The notes beneath the pieces are model-generated. The model was not told the DNA's origin. It saw only the letters and a list, made by a program, of their open reading frames with translations, and ran no database searches. A stretch of DNA of 33,374 bases from Hysterium pulicare CBS 123377 (lineage: Eukaryota; Ascomycota; Dothideomycetes; Hysteriales; Hysteriaceae), in contig AJFK01000571.1 in the NCBI GenBank assembly GCA_000467715.1, positions 1 to 33,374 on the forward strand, in the 5' to 3' direction. Shown piece after piece: positions 21,867 through 32,542 of this stretch. Numbering within the stretch: position 1 is the first letter of the stretch; each line of letters opens with the position of its first letter. A program made the translations under genes and the position numbers.

Positions 21867-23822
21867 ATGCAGTCCATGTTCCGCCTCCCGTGGAGCTCCG
21901 AGCCTCCCGGGGACAAGATCATGGAGAAGGCAACAGCTTTCCATAAATCGCACCCAGTGCCCTTCGTCGAGATCCCTCTAATGAATAAACTCAAGAGGAA
22001 GCGGACGGACAGCCCGGAGGCAGGAAATGCGCACGCGCATGTTGTGAAGAAGTGGAAAAATGCCAACGGGGAAGTGAAACCAACCATCGTAGGAAATGCA
22101 AGTGTGGAGCGCGCTGCTGTCGTTGATGGGTTTATGCCTCAGAGTCCGCAGTCGCTGAAACACGAAGGACAGAGCCAAACGCCTGCACCTGGCGCTAACT
22201 CGGAGCTCCCAAGGAAGGAAGGCGTCATGAAGCCTAAGACTCCCAAAGCGCGGAAGCTCTCCGCCACTTCGCCTGACTCAACAACTGTCAACAACGATCA
22301 GGTTGCTATGGAGCAGACCCTCACGCCTGTCCAACAAGTTATCGAGGCTCAGTTCAACTATGAGATCCTGTTGAAGCATAACGAACTCCGACTGATCGAG
22401 CAAGAGCTTGGGAAATGCCAGGTTGCGTTGGAGCAGTTGAGGCGATGTCAGCTGATCCCGTTCCCGGGAAGCCAGGCGCTATCTGAAAATGTTAGCGGTG
22501 GTGTTGGTCCTGCTCTTCGACCATCTCGCGGCTTTACGGAGCCCCAACATGCTGCTCCTTGGGGCGTTACCGACGGACCTTACACTCGACATTACGCGAA
22601 ATGGCTGATACCTGATCCTAAATTTGACTCTGTGCCCGAACACGCCTTCGCTCAGTCTCATGGCTACTACGGGACAAGTGAAGGCCGCGCAACCCGTGGA
22701 AGCTTCGCGGAGTATCCTGCCCATCCTAAGTCCCGGACTTCTCGGACTTCTACGGGAACGCTCAAGCTTCAGGCTCTCGGTGAAAATCCAGCGCCTGCTC
22801 CCAAGATTGACCCTCTTTTGCATAAACGATCTACCGATGGTGTCTGGGTGAGGTTGTTTTGCAAAACGTGCAATCACAGCAACTTCTCCAATACTCAAGG
22901 GTTCCTCAACCACTGTCGCATCAAGCACAACGAGATCTATAAGAGTCACGACGCAGCAGCTATCGCTTGCGGTAAGGAAGTGGACATGAACGAAGTTGGT
23001 GCCCAGCCTCAGAGCAACGAACCGCAATCTGCTATTACCCCCGTGACTCCTGCAGCTGGTTATCCTGGTCCAACGGTGCCAGGCTTTGTCCACCCACTCA
23101 TTCGATCTAATCCGGCTGAGACAGCTCGGAGTGTGCATCGGGATTTCAGCGCGTCTAAATCGGCCGAGAGTACGAATGCCACAGTCGCAGAGTCCTGCAA
23201 GCCCGTGCAGCCTGCTTTTGTTCCGTCACCTTCAACTCCGTACATGAACGCACTGCTTGAGAAGCGTGGCTTTTCCGGCAACTACAAGCAGATGCTCGAT
23301 ACGGCGCGGACGCGTATCGATCTTGAGAGTATGGAGAACTCAGACGACGAACTCGCTGAATCTGTAAATCAGACTCCGGTGTCGGCGCATTCCAAGTCCA
23401 TGGCTTCTGGTCAACTGGCGCGGTATCCTGTGGCCAAGAAGGCATCGTCAAGTAAATCAGCCTCAGCGCGCCCAAGCAGTAAGAAGGGACATTTGAACAC
23501 CAACGCTCCCCGCTTGCCCTTCACCTCTCTCCACCCATCCGTCAATGGAGCGAATCACCACTTGCCCGACTCTCCTGTTGATCTCAGTCCCAATACAGTT
23601 GAGTCTAACCCTGGCTTAGTGAGCGACCATGACGATGACGACGATGAAGATGGCGATGATGCGAGGAGTGAGCCGCACATGGGCCATGGTGACGAGTTCG
23701 TTCTAGGAGATGATGTCGTTGTCGAAGATGCAAGTGACGTTGAAGGCACACAAGAAAGAGCCGGGTCAAGGAAGGGACTGAATGGGTGTTTCCAGAAGGC
23801 TGAGGGCAGCAGGAAGAATTGA
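21867..23822 (+). CDS. AHC1: ADA histone acetyltransferase complex subunit, Ahc1-like
   Basis: An intronless gene for 651 residues. A conserved helical segment near residues 153-195 (TPVQQVIEAQFNYEILL, LRLIEQELGKC) precedes a second conserved block, VTDGPYTRHYAKWLIPDP, near 235-255. An atypical C2H2 finger follows with C332, C335, H349 and H354 (C-x2-C-x13-H-x4-H, within VRLFCKTCNHSNF and FLNHCRIKHNEIY). This order matches the AHC1-type zinc finger proteins of ascomycetes, components of the ADA (Gcn5-containing) acetyltransferase complex in yeast. The N-terminal part is basic (KLKRKRTDSPE, likely nuclear signal), the middle and C-terminal parts are disordered, and an acidic run DDDDDEDGDD lies at about 588-600. 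The assignment rests on remembered family motifs. The start is the first ATG after the pyrimidine-rich leader. Location should be nuclear. Confidence 0.82.
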   Translation: MQSMFRLPWSSEPPGDKIMEKATAFHKSHPVPFVEIPLMNKLKRKRTDSPEAGNAHAHVVKKWKNANGEVKPTIVGNASVERAAVVDGFMPQSPQSLKHEGQSQTPAPGANSELPRKEGVMKPKTPKARKLSATSPDSTTVNNDQVAMEQTLTPVQQVIEAQFNYEILLKHNELRLIEQELGKCQVALEQLRRCQLIPFPGSQALSENVSGGVGPALRPSRGFTEPQHAAPWGVTDGPYTRHYAKWLIPDPKFDSVPEHAFAQSHGYYGTSEGRATRGSFAEYPAHPKSRTSRTSTGTLKLQALGENPAPAPKIDPLLHKRSTDGVWVRLFCKTCNHSNFSNTQGFLNHCRIKHNEIYKSHDAAAIACGKEVDMNEVGAQPQSNEPQSAITPVTPAAGYPGPTVPGFVHPLIRSNPAETARSVHRDFSASKSAESTNATVAESCKPVQPAFVPSPSTPYMNALLEKRGFSGNYKQMLDTARTRIDLESMENSDDELAESVNQTPVSAHSKSMASGQLARYPVAKKASSSKSASARPSSKKGHLNTNAPRLPFTSLHPSVNGANHHLPDSPVDLSPNTVESNPGLVSDHDDDDDEDGDDARSEPHMGHGDEFVLGDDVVVEDASDVEGTQERAGSRKGLNGCFQKAEGSRKN

Positions 23823-24547
23823 GTGATCAGATTCATCGGAGCCAATTTGTCCACTTCTAGAAGACGGTTTTGTCGACTACCTTTCTATTTCCATCTTCTC
23901 TCATCATGTTTGTGCTATAGACATTTCCCCTTTCTCACTGTCTCCTTTCCACTAGGCCGTTGGGCGGTTTGCACTGCTGATTTCATTTCTTTATCTGAAA
24001 GCGGTAGTGCAAGTGGGTATACACGGTTTTGCCAGCAATGGTCGGATGGTCGGACTTTGCTGGTCGGACAAGCTAGGCCTGATGGGTCGGCTAGCTTGTG
24101 TGATTTATGTTGCTCTAACTCTCATCTCTTGACATGTGCGCCTGAACTAGGGTGTTCTGAAGGCGCTGGGTACGTCTGTGTATTATTTTGGCTGTATCGA
24201 AGATAGTAGACTAGGGTTGGGTATGGGTGAGCGGCCGAGCTGGGAAGGCTCGGGTTCAAAAAAGTAAGCAGGTGGAACTGCTTTGTATATAATTTAATGC
24301 TAGCGAACAAATACTCAGGATTTTGGAAACCAGATTTGAATAGTTGCCTTCTGATTGGTGAGCCCATAAGTATCTGCACTCAGGATGATTTTGAACGCTC
24401 CGGTGCAACGACATCCTTTCCACCATACTGTAAACGCCAGACGCCATTGCTTTAAGCCATACAAACAGCCATGAATCCGAATCCTCCCAACACGCCACCA
24501 TCCCGCATAAAACCCACCACTACCACTCACATCTCCAAAAGCTGCCT
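23823..24547. other. Intergenic region between convergent AHC1-like and KSH1 genes
   Basis: The 3' ends of two convergent genes meet here. No coding sequence is supported. A 9-bp perfect inverted repeat (ACAAGCTAG at 24068-24076, CTAGCTTGT at 24091-24099) with a 14-base loop follows several GGTCGG repeats. It could fold in the 3' untranslated part of the AHC1-like transcript. The A/T-rich stretch near 24280-24300 (TTTGTATATAATTTAATGC) is a plausible polyadenylation region. Confidence 0.4.
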
Positions 24548-24882
24548 TCACTGTCCCATAAATATCGAGGCCTATAACATAAATCAGCCCAATTCCCACC
24601 ACCTCAGAATATGGGAATCCACAACTTACAGCCATAACAACACAGCAAATACTGACGTACGGACTCAACCGTTCCCCGACTCTCGCACATTTCCACAACG
24701 GCCCACACCACCATCCGTCTTTGTTCCGGTCCATGACGCCGGGGAAAACGTAGTGTGCGTAGGTGGCTGTGCAGATGAGGAGCAGGATGCAGAGGAGGAG
24801 GGATTGGAAGTTGAATATTGCGGTCTGTGGGATGGGTTAGTTTGGGGTTTGGGGGGGAGAGGAATGGTAGAGGAGGTACCAT
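24548..24882 (-). CDS. KSH1: Kish / KSH1 early secretory pathway membrane protein
   Basis: A tiny three-exon gene for 73 residues. The first coding exon is only the ATG (24882-24880), then an intron at 24825-24879 (GTACCT donor, CCCACAG acceptor), exon 24824-24630, an intron at 24572-24629 (GTAAGT, TTATAG) and the final exon 24571-24548. The product begins MTAIFNFQSLLLCILLL, then VFPGVMDRNKDG, LWKCARVGERLSPYVS, and ends in CCVVMAASIFMGQ. This is the full-length pattern of the TMEM167/Kish family: two membrane helices (about 6-26 and 55-71) around a short conserved loop. Family members act in ER-Golgi or early Golgi secretion and are essential in yeast. It is divergent from TAF13, with about 420 bp between start codons. 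Confidence 0.93.
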
Positions 24883-25305
24883 TGTGTGTAGTTTATATCG
24901 CTGGGCGAGGATATTGGGGGGATTTCTTCGGCTGAGGCGTGAAGGGAGGGCGGTCGTGAAGTTTTGCTTTTACAGGGGAGCGGAAAGGTGGATAATAGGT
25001 AGCTTCGAGTTGGTGTCAAGCTGTCCAGATCTCGAAAGCTTGTGCTGTGGTTGTTGCCTCGGACGGGAAAATCGTTCACGCCGAGACGTGCAGTGACGAT
25101 CATTTACAACATCACCTCACATCAATTCACTTCACCCCACAAACTCTCATTTCATTTCCTTCCGCTCCAGCGACCGGTTCGCGAAATCACAGCCTCTTTA
25201 CCTTGACCATTCTAGTCTTGTGGATTTGACAACGGCGGAGGAAAGTCGAACTCACGACTACGACGACAGCTTACGGTTTCCTAAGACTCGAAATTCACAT
25301 TCAAG
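24883..25305. promoter_or_regulatory. Divergent promoter region, KSH1 / TAF13
   Basis: The 423 bases between the two start codons hold no coding sequence. Both gene-proximal ends are pyrimidine-rich on the respective sense strand (for example CATCACCTCACATCAATTCACTTCACC near 25107 towards TAF13). No TATA box is obvious, as usual for fungal housekeeping promoters. Confidence 0.55.
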
Positions 25306-26102
25306 ATGACGGAGCCGAGACAGAGGCAGCGACAGAAAGGGCCGCAGTTTCCAAATCAAGACTGTAAGTCTTTCTCTTCCCCTTTCAACAAACGAAGGCT
25401 TTGTCCCACCTACGGACCTCCGCATGCACCATCAGCACCAAACGACACACTCAGTGCAATCGCATTCCTACACCCAGCCTTACGCATATTCCTACCCTAC
25501 AGCGAAATGCCTCGCCTGAAGAAACGTCCGCTGAAAGAAGAAAGTGGCACGGTTATTGACAAACAAGAAGTAGAAGCCTACCTCATCGCATTCGGCGACG
25601 ACAACTACCCCCTCCCAGAAACAGTAAAAGTTCTAGATGAAATAATCACAGAGTACGTCCGTTTCCCACCCTCTTTTCTCTACCCTCCCCCTCCCTGATT
25701 CCTCAAAGCTCCAGCTAACCCTCCCTCCAAAGCTTCATTATCGAAACCTGCCACGAAGCCGCCCTCTGCGCCAGCTACTCCCGCCGCGCCAAAATCAAAG
25801 TCGACGATTTCAAATTCATGTTAAGGCGGGATCCAGTCAAGCTGGGCCGCGTCACCAATCTACTCGATCTAGATAAAGATCTGAAGAGGAAGAGGAAGGC
25901 TTTTGATACGGATGAGGGGGCGGTGGCGAAGGGAGGGCCAAAGGATAAGGATAAGGAAGGGGTAGAGGGGCAGGAGGGGAAGGGTGATGGAGAGGGTAGT
26001 GTGGGTGGGAGTGGGGTTGGTGGGAAGGGGAGGAAGAGGAGGAGGAAGGATGGGGGTGGTGGTGGTGGCGATGATGCTTCTACTGTTGTGTCTAAGAGGT
26101 GA
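25306..26102 (+). CDS. TAF13: TFIID subunit 13 (TAF13)
   Basis: Three exons are proposed: 25306-25363, 25571-25652 and 25733-26102, giving 169 residues. The second intron (GTACGT, CCAAAG) is secure because it joins the histone fold in frame. The first has a perfect GTAAGT donor at 25364 but an uncertain acceptor; 25570 keeps the frame. The proposed intron is 207 bp and stop-free in frame, so an unspliced 238-residue form is also possible. The TAF13 histone fold reads EAYLIAFGDDNYPLPETV, IITDFIIETCHEAALC, SRRAKIKVDDFKFML and LLDLDKDLKRKRKAFD. It pairs with TAF11 in TFIID for RNA polymerase II initiation. The C-terminal 60 residues are a low-complexity Gly/Lys/Asp-rich tail with a basic patch (GRKRRRKDGGG), longer than in yeast and probably disordered. 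Confidence 0.9.
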
Positions 26103-26493
26103 GACGTTAGGATGGGGTTTACATCATGGTTGTGCATAGTGAGGTGTTCGGTCGATTTGCAGCATTCTATGGCGTTTGGAGGGAGCCGGTTTGCAATGGC
26201 TCTCGCAGCATGATATCCGAACAATTTGGGGGGTCAGAAAAGGTCCGTATTTCTCTCGTCGTCGAGAACAGACTATTGTCTATCTTGATCATAGAACGGA
26301 CAGTCCATGACAGGACCATCGCTCATTCAGAGCATCCACTTCGTCATCGCGCTCTTCATGTTGTGCAAGGCTCTATCCTTCATAATCCTACGAACCTACC
26401 GCGCCAGCCCCAACACCAGAAGTGATTCCTTTATAACCCGCAAACATGCAAGTGAAATTACTCTCAAACATTCAACACATAGCTCTCCATCTC
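26103..26493. other. Short region between convergent TAF13 and eIF3f genes
   Basis: About 390 bases between two stop codons. No coding sequence is supported, and it should hold both 3' untranslated regions. Confidence 0.4.
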
Positions 26494-27739
26494 TCATGAT
26501 TCATTCGTCCTCTGCTGACCTCTTCCTTTCCCTCTCCTGTCCTGTCCACCCTTCTGCCCGCCACCTTCCCTTCCACCTTCGCCTGTCGTACCAGATGTAC
26601 CCGTTAGCGCATCGCCGGTACCAAGAGTGAGAGCAGCGGTTGCGAGACGGTTGGAGAGGTCGATTTGAGTGCGGATGGTGTTTGCTAAGTAGGAGACTAC
26701 GAGGACGTCTTGGATGTGGTTGTTGCTAGAAAAAAGTAGTTAGCTCAGATCTCTAGAGACGATATCCTCAAAAAGAGGAATGTAGAAAAGAAGGGATGGA
26801 CGTACAAATCCCTCTCAATATCCGCCGCCTCGACCTTCGGCGCCAGACTCAGTGCGTTCATTAGGAACTGGCCTAATGCGCTACTTGGCTGCGCCTCCTC
26901 ATCCATCACATTGTTCACGTAGTTTGATACGCGCTCTAGCATATCCAATACGTGTTGAATAGCGCGTTCCAAGCTCTCGATATCCGTCAAGACCAGCTGC
27001 GACCTGTCTTCCCTATCCTTGGCCGACGAAATCAACTCCAGACCGGATTTTTCAGCCTCTCCGTACTTGATCTCGTAGGGCACAGGAATGAAAAGGCAGC
27101 TATCCGCCGCGCGCTCAGCCGTCACGCCAATAGGCGAAGAAATATAACTCCTCGCCTCAATATCCTGTCCGGGCACCGTGCTAACCGTCAAATGCACCGC
27201 CGGAAACGGCCACGTCCCGTCCCCCTGCTGGCCATAGAAGTTCTGAATGAGCGCGGAGAAAGTATTGAGTTCCGAGCTCGTCGCGTACCAGCCCACCAAC
27301 ACCTCGCGCGGGTTTGCCCGGAGGTGCAGTGCCAGCATCTGTTTCTGGTAGTCCATATCTACTTCGACTTGCTCGGCCGTCTCGGTGTGCGGCACCGCGT
27401 AGCAGTTGCGGATCTCGACTTCGGTGCCGTCTTCGCTGCGGACGCCGAGGAGGGTGCCGATTACGCGGTCTTGGGCCGAGGGGCGGCGGAGGGAGTGGTC
27501 GAGGATTGAGAAGATGGCCTGGGAGGGGTGAGAGGTTAGTAAATAGGTATGGGGAGGTGAGTTGGCTCTATAAGATTATAGTCTAGGTGGTTTTCTGAGA
27601 GCGGAAGGGCTTAGAGAGGAGGAATCGTTCGTACTTGTGGTTGTATAACTACGCTCAGCGGGGCAGTCGATGGTTGAGCTCCTACAGGCGCTGGACCTAA
27701 GGGTCGCGCAAGGTGGAGAAATGAATCCGAGTCCGCCAT
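26494..27739 (-). CDS. Translation initiation factor 3 subunit F (eIF3f)
   Basis: Three exons (27739-27635, 27518-26806, 26725-26494) encode 349 residues with consistent phases. A short Ala/Pro-rich N-terminus (residues 1-35) is followed by an MPN domain at about 36-170 ([50 protein letters not shown]). It lacks the JAMM metal-binding residues, as expected for this non-catalytic subunit. The C-terminal helical part includes [15 protein letters not shown] and [18 protein letters not shown], the usual eIF3f/Rpn8-type tail that packs in the eIF3 octamer. A Gly/Arg/Gln-rich extension of about 45 residues ends the protein. It binds the 40S subunit as part of eIF3 in the cytoplasm. Introns are 116 and 80 bp. 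The gene is divergent from UTP25. Confidence 0.95.
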
Positions 27740-28131
27740 GCTGGGCAGAGTCTCCGTGTATAGGTTTCTGAGCGCTGCGTAGGCTGTGACGGTGCTGTGA
27801 GCGGGAATGTGAGGGGTGTCGTTGATATTGTTCTCTCGAAGTCTTGGCAAGGTGTGGGAATTTCTCGCCAAAGGAATTTGAAGGTGCACGGGCCAGGTGG
27901 GTTGTAACTTTTTCTGTCCTTCACATTTCGTCACTCTCAACTTTCTGTTTCGCAACCATAGATCCAATTCATACGAGTCGGCGTGCCCAGTCCGTCACCC
28001 GTCTCTCTTTTGTAAGTTTAGATCCTTCAGTTTGTTGGAATCCTTGCAATGCTAATTCTACATAAAGTATAACCATCTCTAAACTCGAATGCACCTTTTT
28101 CCGCGGGAACGTAAAACTCTAAGAAGGGAAA
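27740..28131. promoter_or_regulatory. Divergent promoter region, eIF3f / UTP25
   Basis: The two start codons are 392 bases apart. There is no coding sequence, and neither end has an obvious TATA box. Both genes serve ribosome production or translation, so co-regulation from a shared region is plausible, but no specific element could be named. Confidence 0.5.
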
Positions 28132-30328
28132 ATGGCACCGATTAGAGGCCGAGGAGGTCTTAGAGGGAGAGGTAGGGGAAGAGGCAGGGGAGGAGACAGA
28201 GGAAGAGGTGGCTTCAGAGGTAGAGGGGGAAAGAGGGGTGGTTTTGCTACAGCGAGGGTCGAAGAACCGGCTGCGGAGCAGTGAGTACACTCGCGACTTC
28301 GGCGAATATGGAGCTGACTCCGGCAGAGAATCCAGTGGCTCAGACACACAGGATTCAGATCCTGAGATAGGGTCGAGAGACCAGGAAGACGCTTCATCGG
28401 ACGAAGAAGACTTGCAACCCGCTGTGCGACCTTACAATGCGCTCCTGCAAGCATTTAAGCAAACAGAAGCAGAATCTCGGCCTAGGAACAAGAGAAGGAA
28501 GCTTGATCATTCTCCGGATCATGAGAAAGTTTCGTCTATGTTACAAGAAGCAGTTGAGGAGGAAGAGACAGAGACTGGGCCCGTGGATGAGGAAGACTTG
28601 ACAGGGGCTGTGGAGGAAGAAGATATTGATGAAGATGAGGACTCCTCGGATCCATTTGAAGTACACTTTGCCAATCCAGATGATAACGAGCTTTCGAGAA
28701 AGTTGAAGGCGATTACTGGAAATCAATGGACGATGCAGAAAGCAACGGCACAGTCGGGAAGGTTGATGTTGAACACCCCAGGAATCGAGCAGAATCCATC
28801 CCCGAAGCGAAAGCCTCGGTCTACCAAAGATCTAAAACTAAAGCAACGACTTCATTCCAAGTCTGAAGAGATTCTCGCCCAATTCTCCACTCTTGAACAG
28901 GATGTCGTCCCTTACATCTTCGACTACCAAGACGTCTTATTCGGCGCTCGAACAGTCCACAACGCGAGACGATTGCGTCAAATCACATGTCTTCATGCAT
29001 TAAACCATATCTTCAAAACCCGCGACCGGGTCATCAAGAACACCGCCAAGCAAGCTCGAGAACCAGAAAACGAGGACGCCGAATACCGCGACCAAGGGTT
29101 CACTCGTCCCAAAATTCTTATATTGGTGGAAACAAGACAAGCCTGCGTACGGATGGTCGATGCCATGACAGAGCTATGCGACTTCGAGCAACAAGAGAAC
29201 AAGAAGCGGTTCCTGGATAGCTTCTCCCTCCCAGAAGACCAATTTTCCGACGACAAGCCTGAGGACTTCAGAGAACTATTCGAAGGAAATGACGACAATG
29301 AGTTTCGTTTGGGTATGAAGTTTACAAGGAAGACCGCGAAGTTCTTCTCCAAATTCTACAACTCGGATATTATCCTTGCAAGCCCTTTAGGTCTTCGCCG
29401 AGCTATCGAGTCCGGTGACCCGAAGAAGAAAGACTCCGATTTCCTTAGCTCTATTGAGATTGTCATCGTGGATCAAGCAGACGCGATGCTCATGCAGAAT
29501 TGGGATCACGTCGAATATGTCTTCGATCATCTCAATCTGCAGCCAAAGGACGCACATGGATGCGACTTCAGTCGAGTCCGAAGCTGGTATCTTGACGGTA
29601 AAGCTGCAAATCTACGTCAGACCATTGTACTCTCAGCCTACCTCACCCCAGAACTAAACAATCTCTTCTCCAAGTATATGCGCAATGTAGACGGAAGAAT
29701 CAAATTTCAGCCCGAGTACGAGGGCGCAATCACGGACATTGGTCTACAGGTCAAACAAACGTTTTCCCGCTATGACTCCCCATCACCAGCAACAGACCCC
29801 GACGCCCGCTTCAAATACTTCACGACCGCTATCATCCCCTCCCTCACTCGCTTCCCAAAATCCGCGGATGGTGGCCAGGGCATTCTAATCTTCATCCCTT
29901 CTTATCTCGACTTCGTCCGCATACGAAACTACTTCGCAGGCTCGCAAGCCACCCAAGATATCTCCTTCGGCGCAATATCTGAATACGTAGAGATGCCTGA
30001 CGTCCGGCGAGCTCGGTCGCATTTCATGACGGGTCGACATTCAGTTCTGCTCTACACAGGTCGCGCGCATCATTTCCGGCGATATAATATTAGGGGCGTG
30101 AAGAGGGTTATCATGTACGCTCTCCCAGATAATCCAATCTTTTATAAGGAGATAGTGGGTGGGTATCTGGGAACAACGATTGCAGAAGGGAAAGTTGACG
30201 CTGCGGAGGTCGGAGTGAGGGTGTTGTTTTCGAAGTGGGATGGGCTGAGGTTGGAGAGGGTTGTGGGAAGTAAGAGGGTGGGGAACATGCTGAGGGAGAA
30301 GGGTGGCGATACTTTTGATTTTGTGTAG
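28132..30328 (+). CDS. UTP25: U3 small nucleolar RNA-associated protein 25 (Utp25)
   Basis: Two exons (28132-28280 and 28327-30328, separated by a 46-bp GTGAGT...GGCAG intron) encode 716 residues. The N-terminus is an Arg/Gly-rich segment (residues about 4-38: GRGGLRGRGRGRGRGGDR), then a long acidic region (about 60-175: SSDEEDLQP, EEEDIDEDEDSSDPFEVHF). The conserved Utp25/DEF domain fills about 195-716 (VPYIFDYQDVLFGART, IVIVDQADAMLMQNWDHV, FIPSYLDFVRIRNYF, RAHHFRRYNIRGVKRVIM). The fold is helicase-like but the DEAD-box position reads DQAD and no Walker A lysine motif is seen, fitting a non-catalytic SSU-processome component that acts in 18S rRNA maturation in the nucleolus. Translation from an internal ATG was rejected because the RG-rich exon joins in frame through good splice sites. 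Confidence 0.95.
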
Positions 30329-30512
30329 AAGTTGAAAGCTTATGCGATTCATGAAAGAATAGGAAGTTCTTTGATATGGCATGTATTCCGTTCATCTCAT
30401 ACTTGCTATACCTTCCCAATGCTGTGCTGTCCTGACTCAAATCACCACAGTCACGGCGTTCAGCCTGGTATAACACTATCTGACTAATTCAGATCCCTCC
30501 CAGCCATCAAAC
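30329..30512. other. Short region between convergent UTP25 and NAA10 genes
   Basis: There are 184 bases between two stop codons, with no coding sequence. The 3' ends are close enough that the transcripts may overlap. Confidence 0.5.
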
Positions 30513-32057
30513 TCACTTCCCACCCTGACTCTCATTCCTCTCAACTAAATCCCCAACACCCAACCCCCGTCCCACCTTAACCTTCCTCTTCCTCTCCTTC
30601 TTCCCATCCTTCGCCCCATCCTTCCCCGAACCCTCTTTCCCCTCTCCCTTCTTCCCCACGCTCCCCACAGCCTCACCCTCATCAACCCCTTCACTCTTCG
30701 TCTCCGTCTCTCCTTCCTCATCATCACTGCTCTCCCCATCATCGCGTCGCAGATGGCTGAGATCTAGACGCATGGAGTAGGCGTCTTCGCCGTCGGCGTA
30801 GTATTTTGCTTCGACTTTGTCGCAGTTGAAGCCGAGCGTGTCGCGGTAGAGGTGCAGGGCCGCGGTATTGGAGACGCGGACGTGGAGGGAAACGTAGTGC
30901 GCGTTGAAGGTTTCGGCCATTGCGCGTTCTGTGGGACGGGGGTGGGTTAGTTGGGGTGAATTGAGGGGTTTGGGGGAGGTGGGAGATGGGAGGGGGAGTG
31001 GTTTGATGTATTCCTGCCTCGTGCCGACCCTCTTCGAGATTTGAGCAGAAGATCGAGGAACGCGGTAGGGAAAGGTAAAGGAACGTAGGTAGACCCAGGC
31101 CATTCTCTCTCCCGGGCTTCAGTTTGCAAAAGGATTGGTGAAGAAGGTGATAAATGCAAGCCATCCTGGCAAATCGATATGTCTTGGTGTAAAGCAAAGC
31201 GAGTATCACTTACGACTCTGCCTCATTAGCTTCTCCGCCAATCCGAGTCTTCGGTGTGTTCGCATGACGCTCAACGACGTGATGTGACCATGCTGTACAC
31301 CGTCTGTTGGTTCCTCTTCCATCTTAGCCAGAACGTAGCCAACGATCTTGGGCGGATCGTAGGGTGTCTTTTGTGGGCGGGAAACCTAACTCAGGACGTG
31401 TTAGTGGAATGATTGCAGCAGTTGGTTTAATAACTCGCGAGGGATAGCGCGATAACTCTCCGTGGAGATGGGCAGGCTTGATCTTGCTCAATCCCGTTTA
31501 ATCCTTCTTGTCGAGTACGAGCGGATCAAGGTGGCGGTGTGACAGAATAGTTGGAGAGGGCGGTGGATAATATGAAACGAGACATCGACGTAGAGGACAG
31601 AGAACATGTGGAGGCGGTGAGGATATTGAGCGTATGTGCTGGCGAACAGAAAAGAGGGGAGGAAGGCGCAGAAATATAAAGAGCTCGACATCTAAGCCAT
31701 CGGAAATTTGTAACCAGGACTCTGAAGCAACGATGCACGAAACCCAACAATACTATCCCCACCATCCCCAATACTCATATATCTCGCGGAGTGTTGCGCT
31801 CACGGAGCGGACACGGAGGAAACCCTCGCGTCTACACCACTTAAACTTTGACGTAACCGCACAAGCAACGAAAGACTTTCAATGAATATGAAGGTAAGAG
31901 AGAACTTTCCACTCACATCAACAGCCACATAGCTCAACTGCGGCCAGCTCATAGCATGATAGAGATAGTACTTGCAGAAGTAGTTCTCCGGCAGATTGGT
32001 GATGTTCGCCAATTGCACATGCGGAATATCCGACGGCCGCAGAACACGAATATCCAT
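30513..32057 (-). CDS. NAA10: N-terminal acetyltransferase A catalytic subunit (Naa10/Ard1)
   Basis: Three exons (32057-31917, 31385-31214, 30928-30513) encode 242 residues with matching phases. The GNAT domain covers about residues 1-155: it starts [18 protein letters not shown], continues [18 protein letters not shown] and [12 protein letters not shown], has the acetyl-CoA-binding loop RRLGLA at 92-97, and goes on with [16 protein letters not shown] and [13 protein letters not shown]. These are the hallmarks of Naa10. With Naa15 it acetylates N-termini exposed after Met removal, at the ribosome. The C-terminal tail (about 160-242) is acidic then Lys-rich ([26 protein letters not shown]), longer than in animals and probably disordered. 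Introns of 531 and 285 bp are long for this window. The third exon and splice sites were chosen by frame and family match. Confidence 0.94.
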
Positions 32058-32542
32058 CTTCACTGCCTTCAACAACCTCAAACGACTCGATGATCAACGC
32101 TCTTCAGTCAAACACAATGGGTCCTATTGTCGGGACGGGTATCGTTATTCAGCTCGATGTTGCGTTGGTATTGTGCTGGATAATGGAAATACCAAGTGAA
32201 GCGTTGAAGTTTTGGGCTATGGGTTAGTCATCAATGCGCTACTACCGTTTCGGACACACGTGATACTGATATTATGCTCAGAAACCACCATTCACTCGAG
32301 GAGAATTAGGCTTCTCCCATTTTGGCCTAGCATACCTCACTTCACTTGAGGTTTCGAAAAAATATATCTACCTCAGCTCTGACCTTCCTTTCTACTTTCC
32401 TCTCCAGCACTACGACACGACACTTTTGGACCACCACTTCTTCGCCTGAAAGCACTTTCTTGACTACAATCAACTTCCCAAAGCTCAGATATACGTACCT
32501 TCTCTACTTCTCGATGATCTAAGCCTCTTTTGATCACCAAAA
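32058..32542. promoter_or_regulatory. Divergent promoter region, NAA10 / unidentified gene
   Basis: There are 485 bases between start codons. The right-hand half is pyrimidine-rich in the plus sense (CCTTCCTTTCTACTTTCCTC near 32387), typical of a 5' leader. No coding sequence is supported. Confidence 0.5.

Noticed and set aside
22479-23138. 219-codon antisense frame in the AHC1-like gene
   Set aside because: It overlaps the conserved zinc-finger frame and has no protein-like features.
24240-24275. tRNA T-arm-like motif (CTCGGGTTCAAAA)
   Set aside because: The 3' side of the stem does not pair, and no anticodon or acceptor arm is found nearby. Other GGTTCAA/TTCGAAT sites (8413, 14697, 19433) fail the same way.
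30545-31209. Arg- and Gly-rich alternative minus-strand frames over NAA10 exon 3
   Set aside because: They are shadows of the Lys/Glu-rich tail. The NAA10 frame is fixed by the acetyltransferase motifs.
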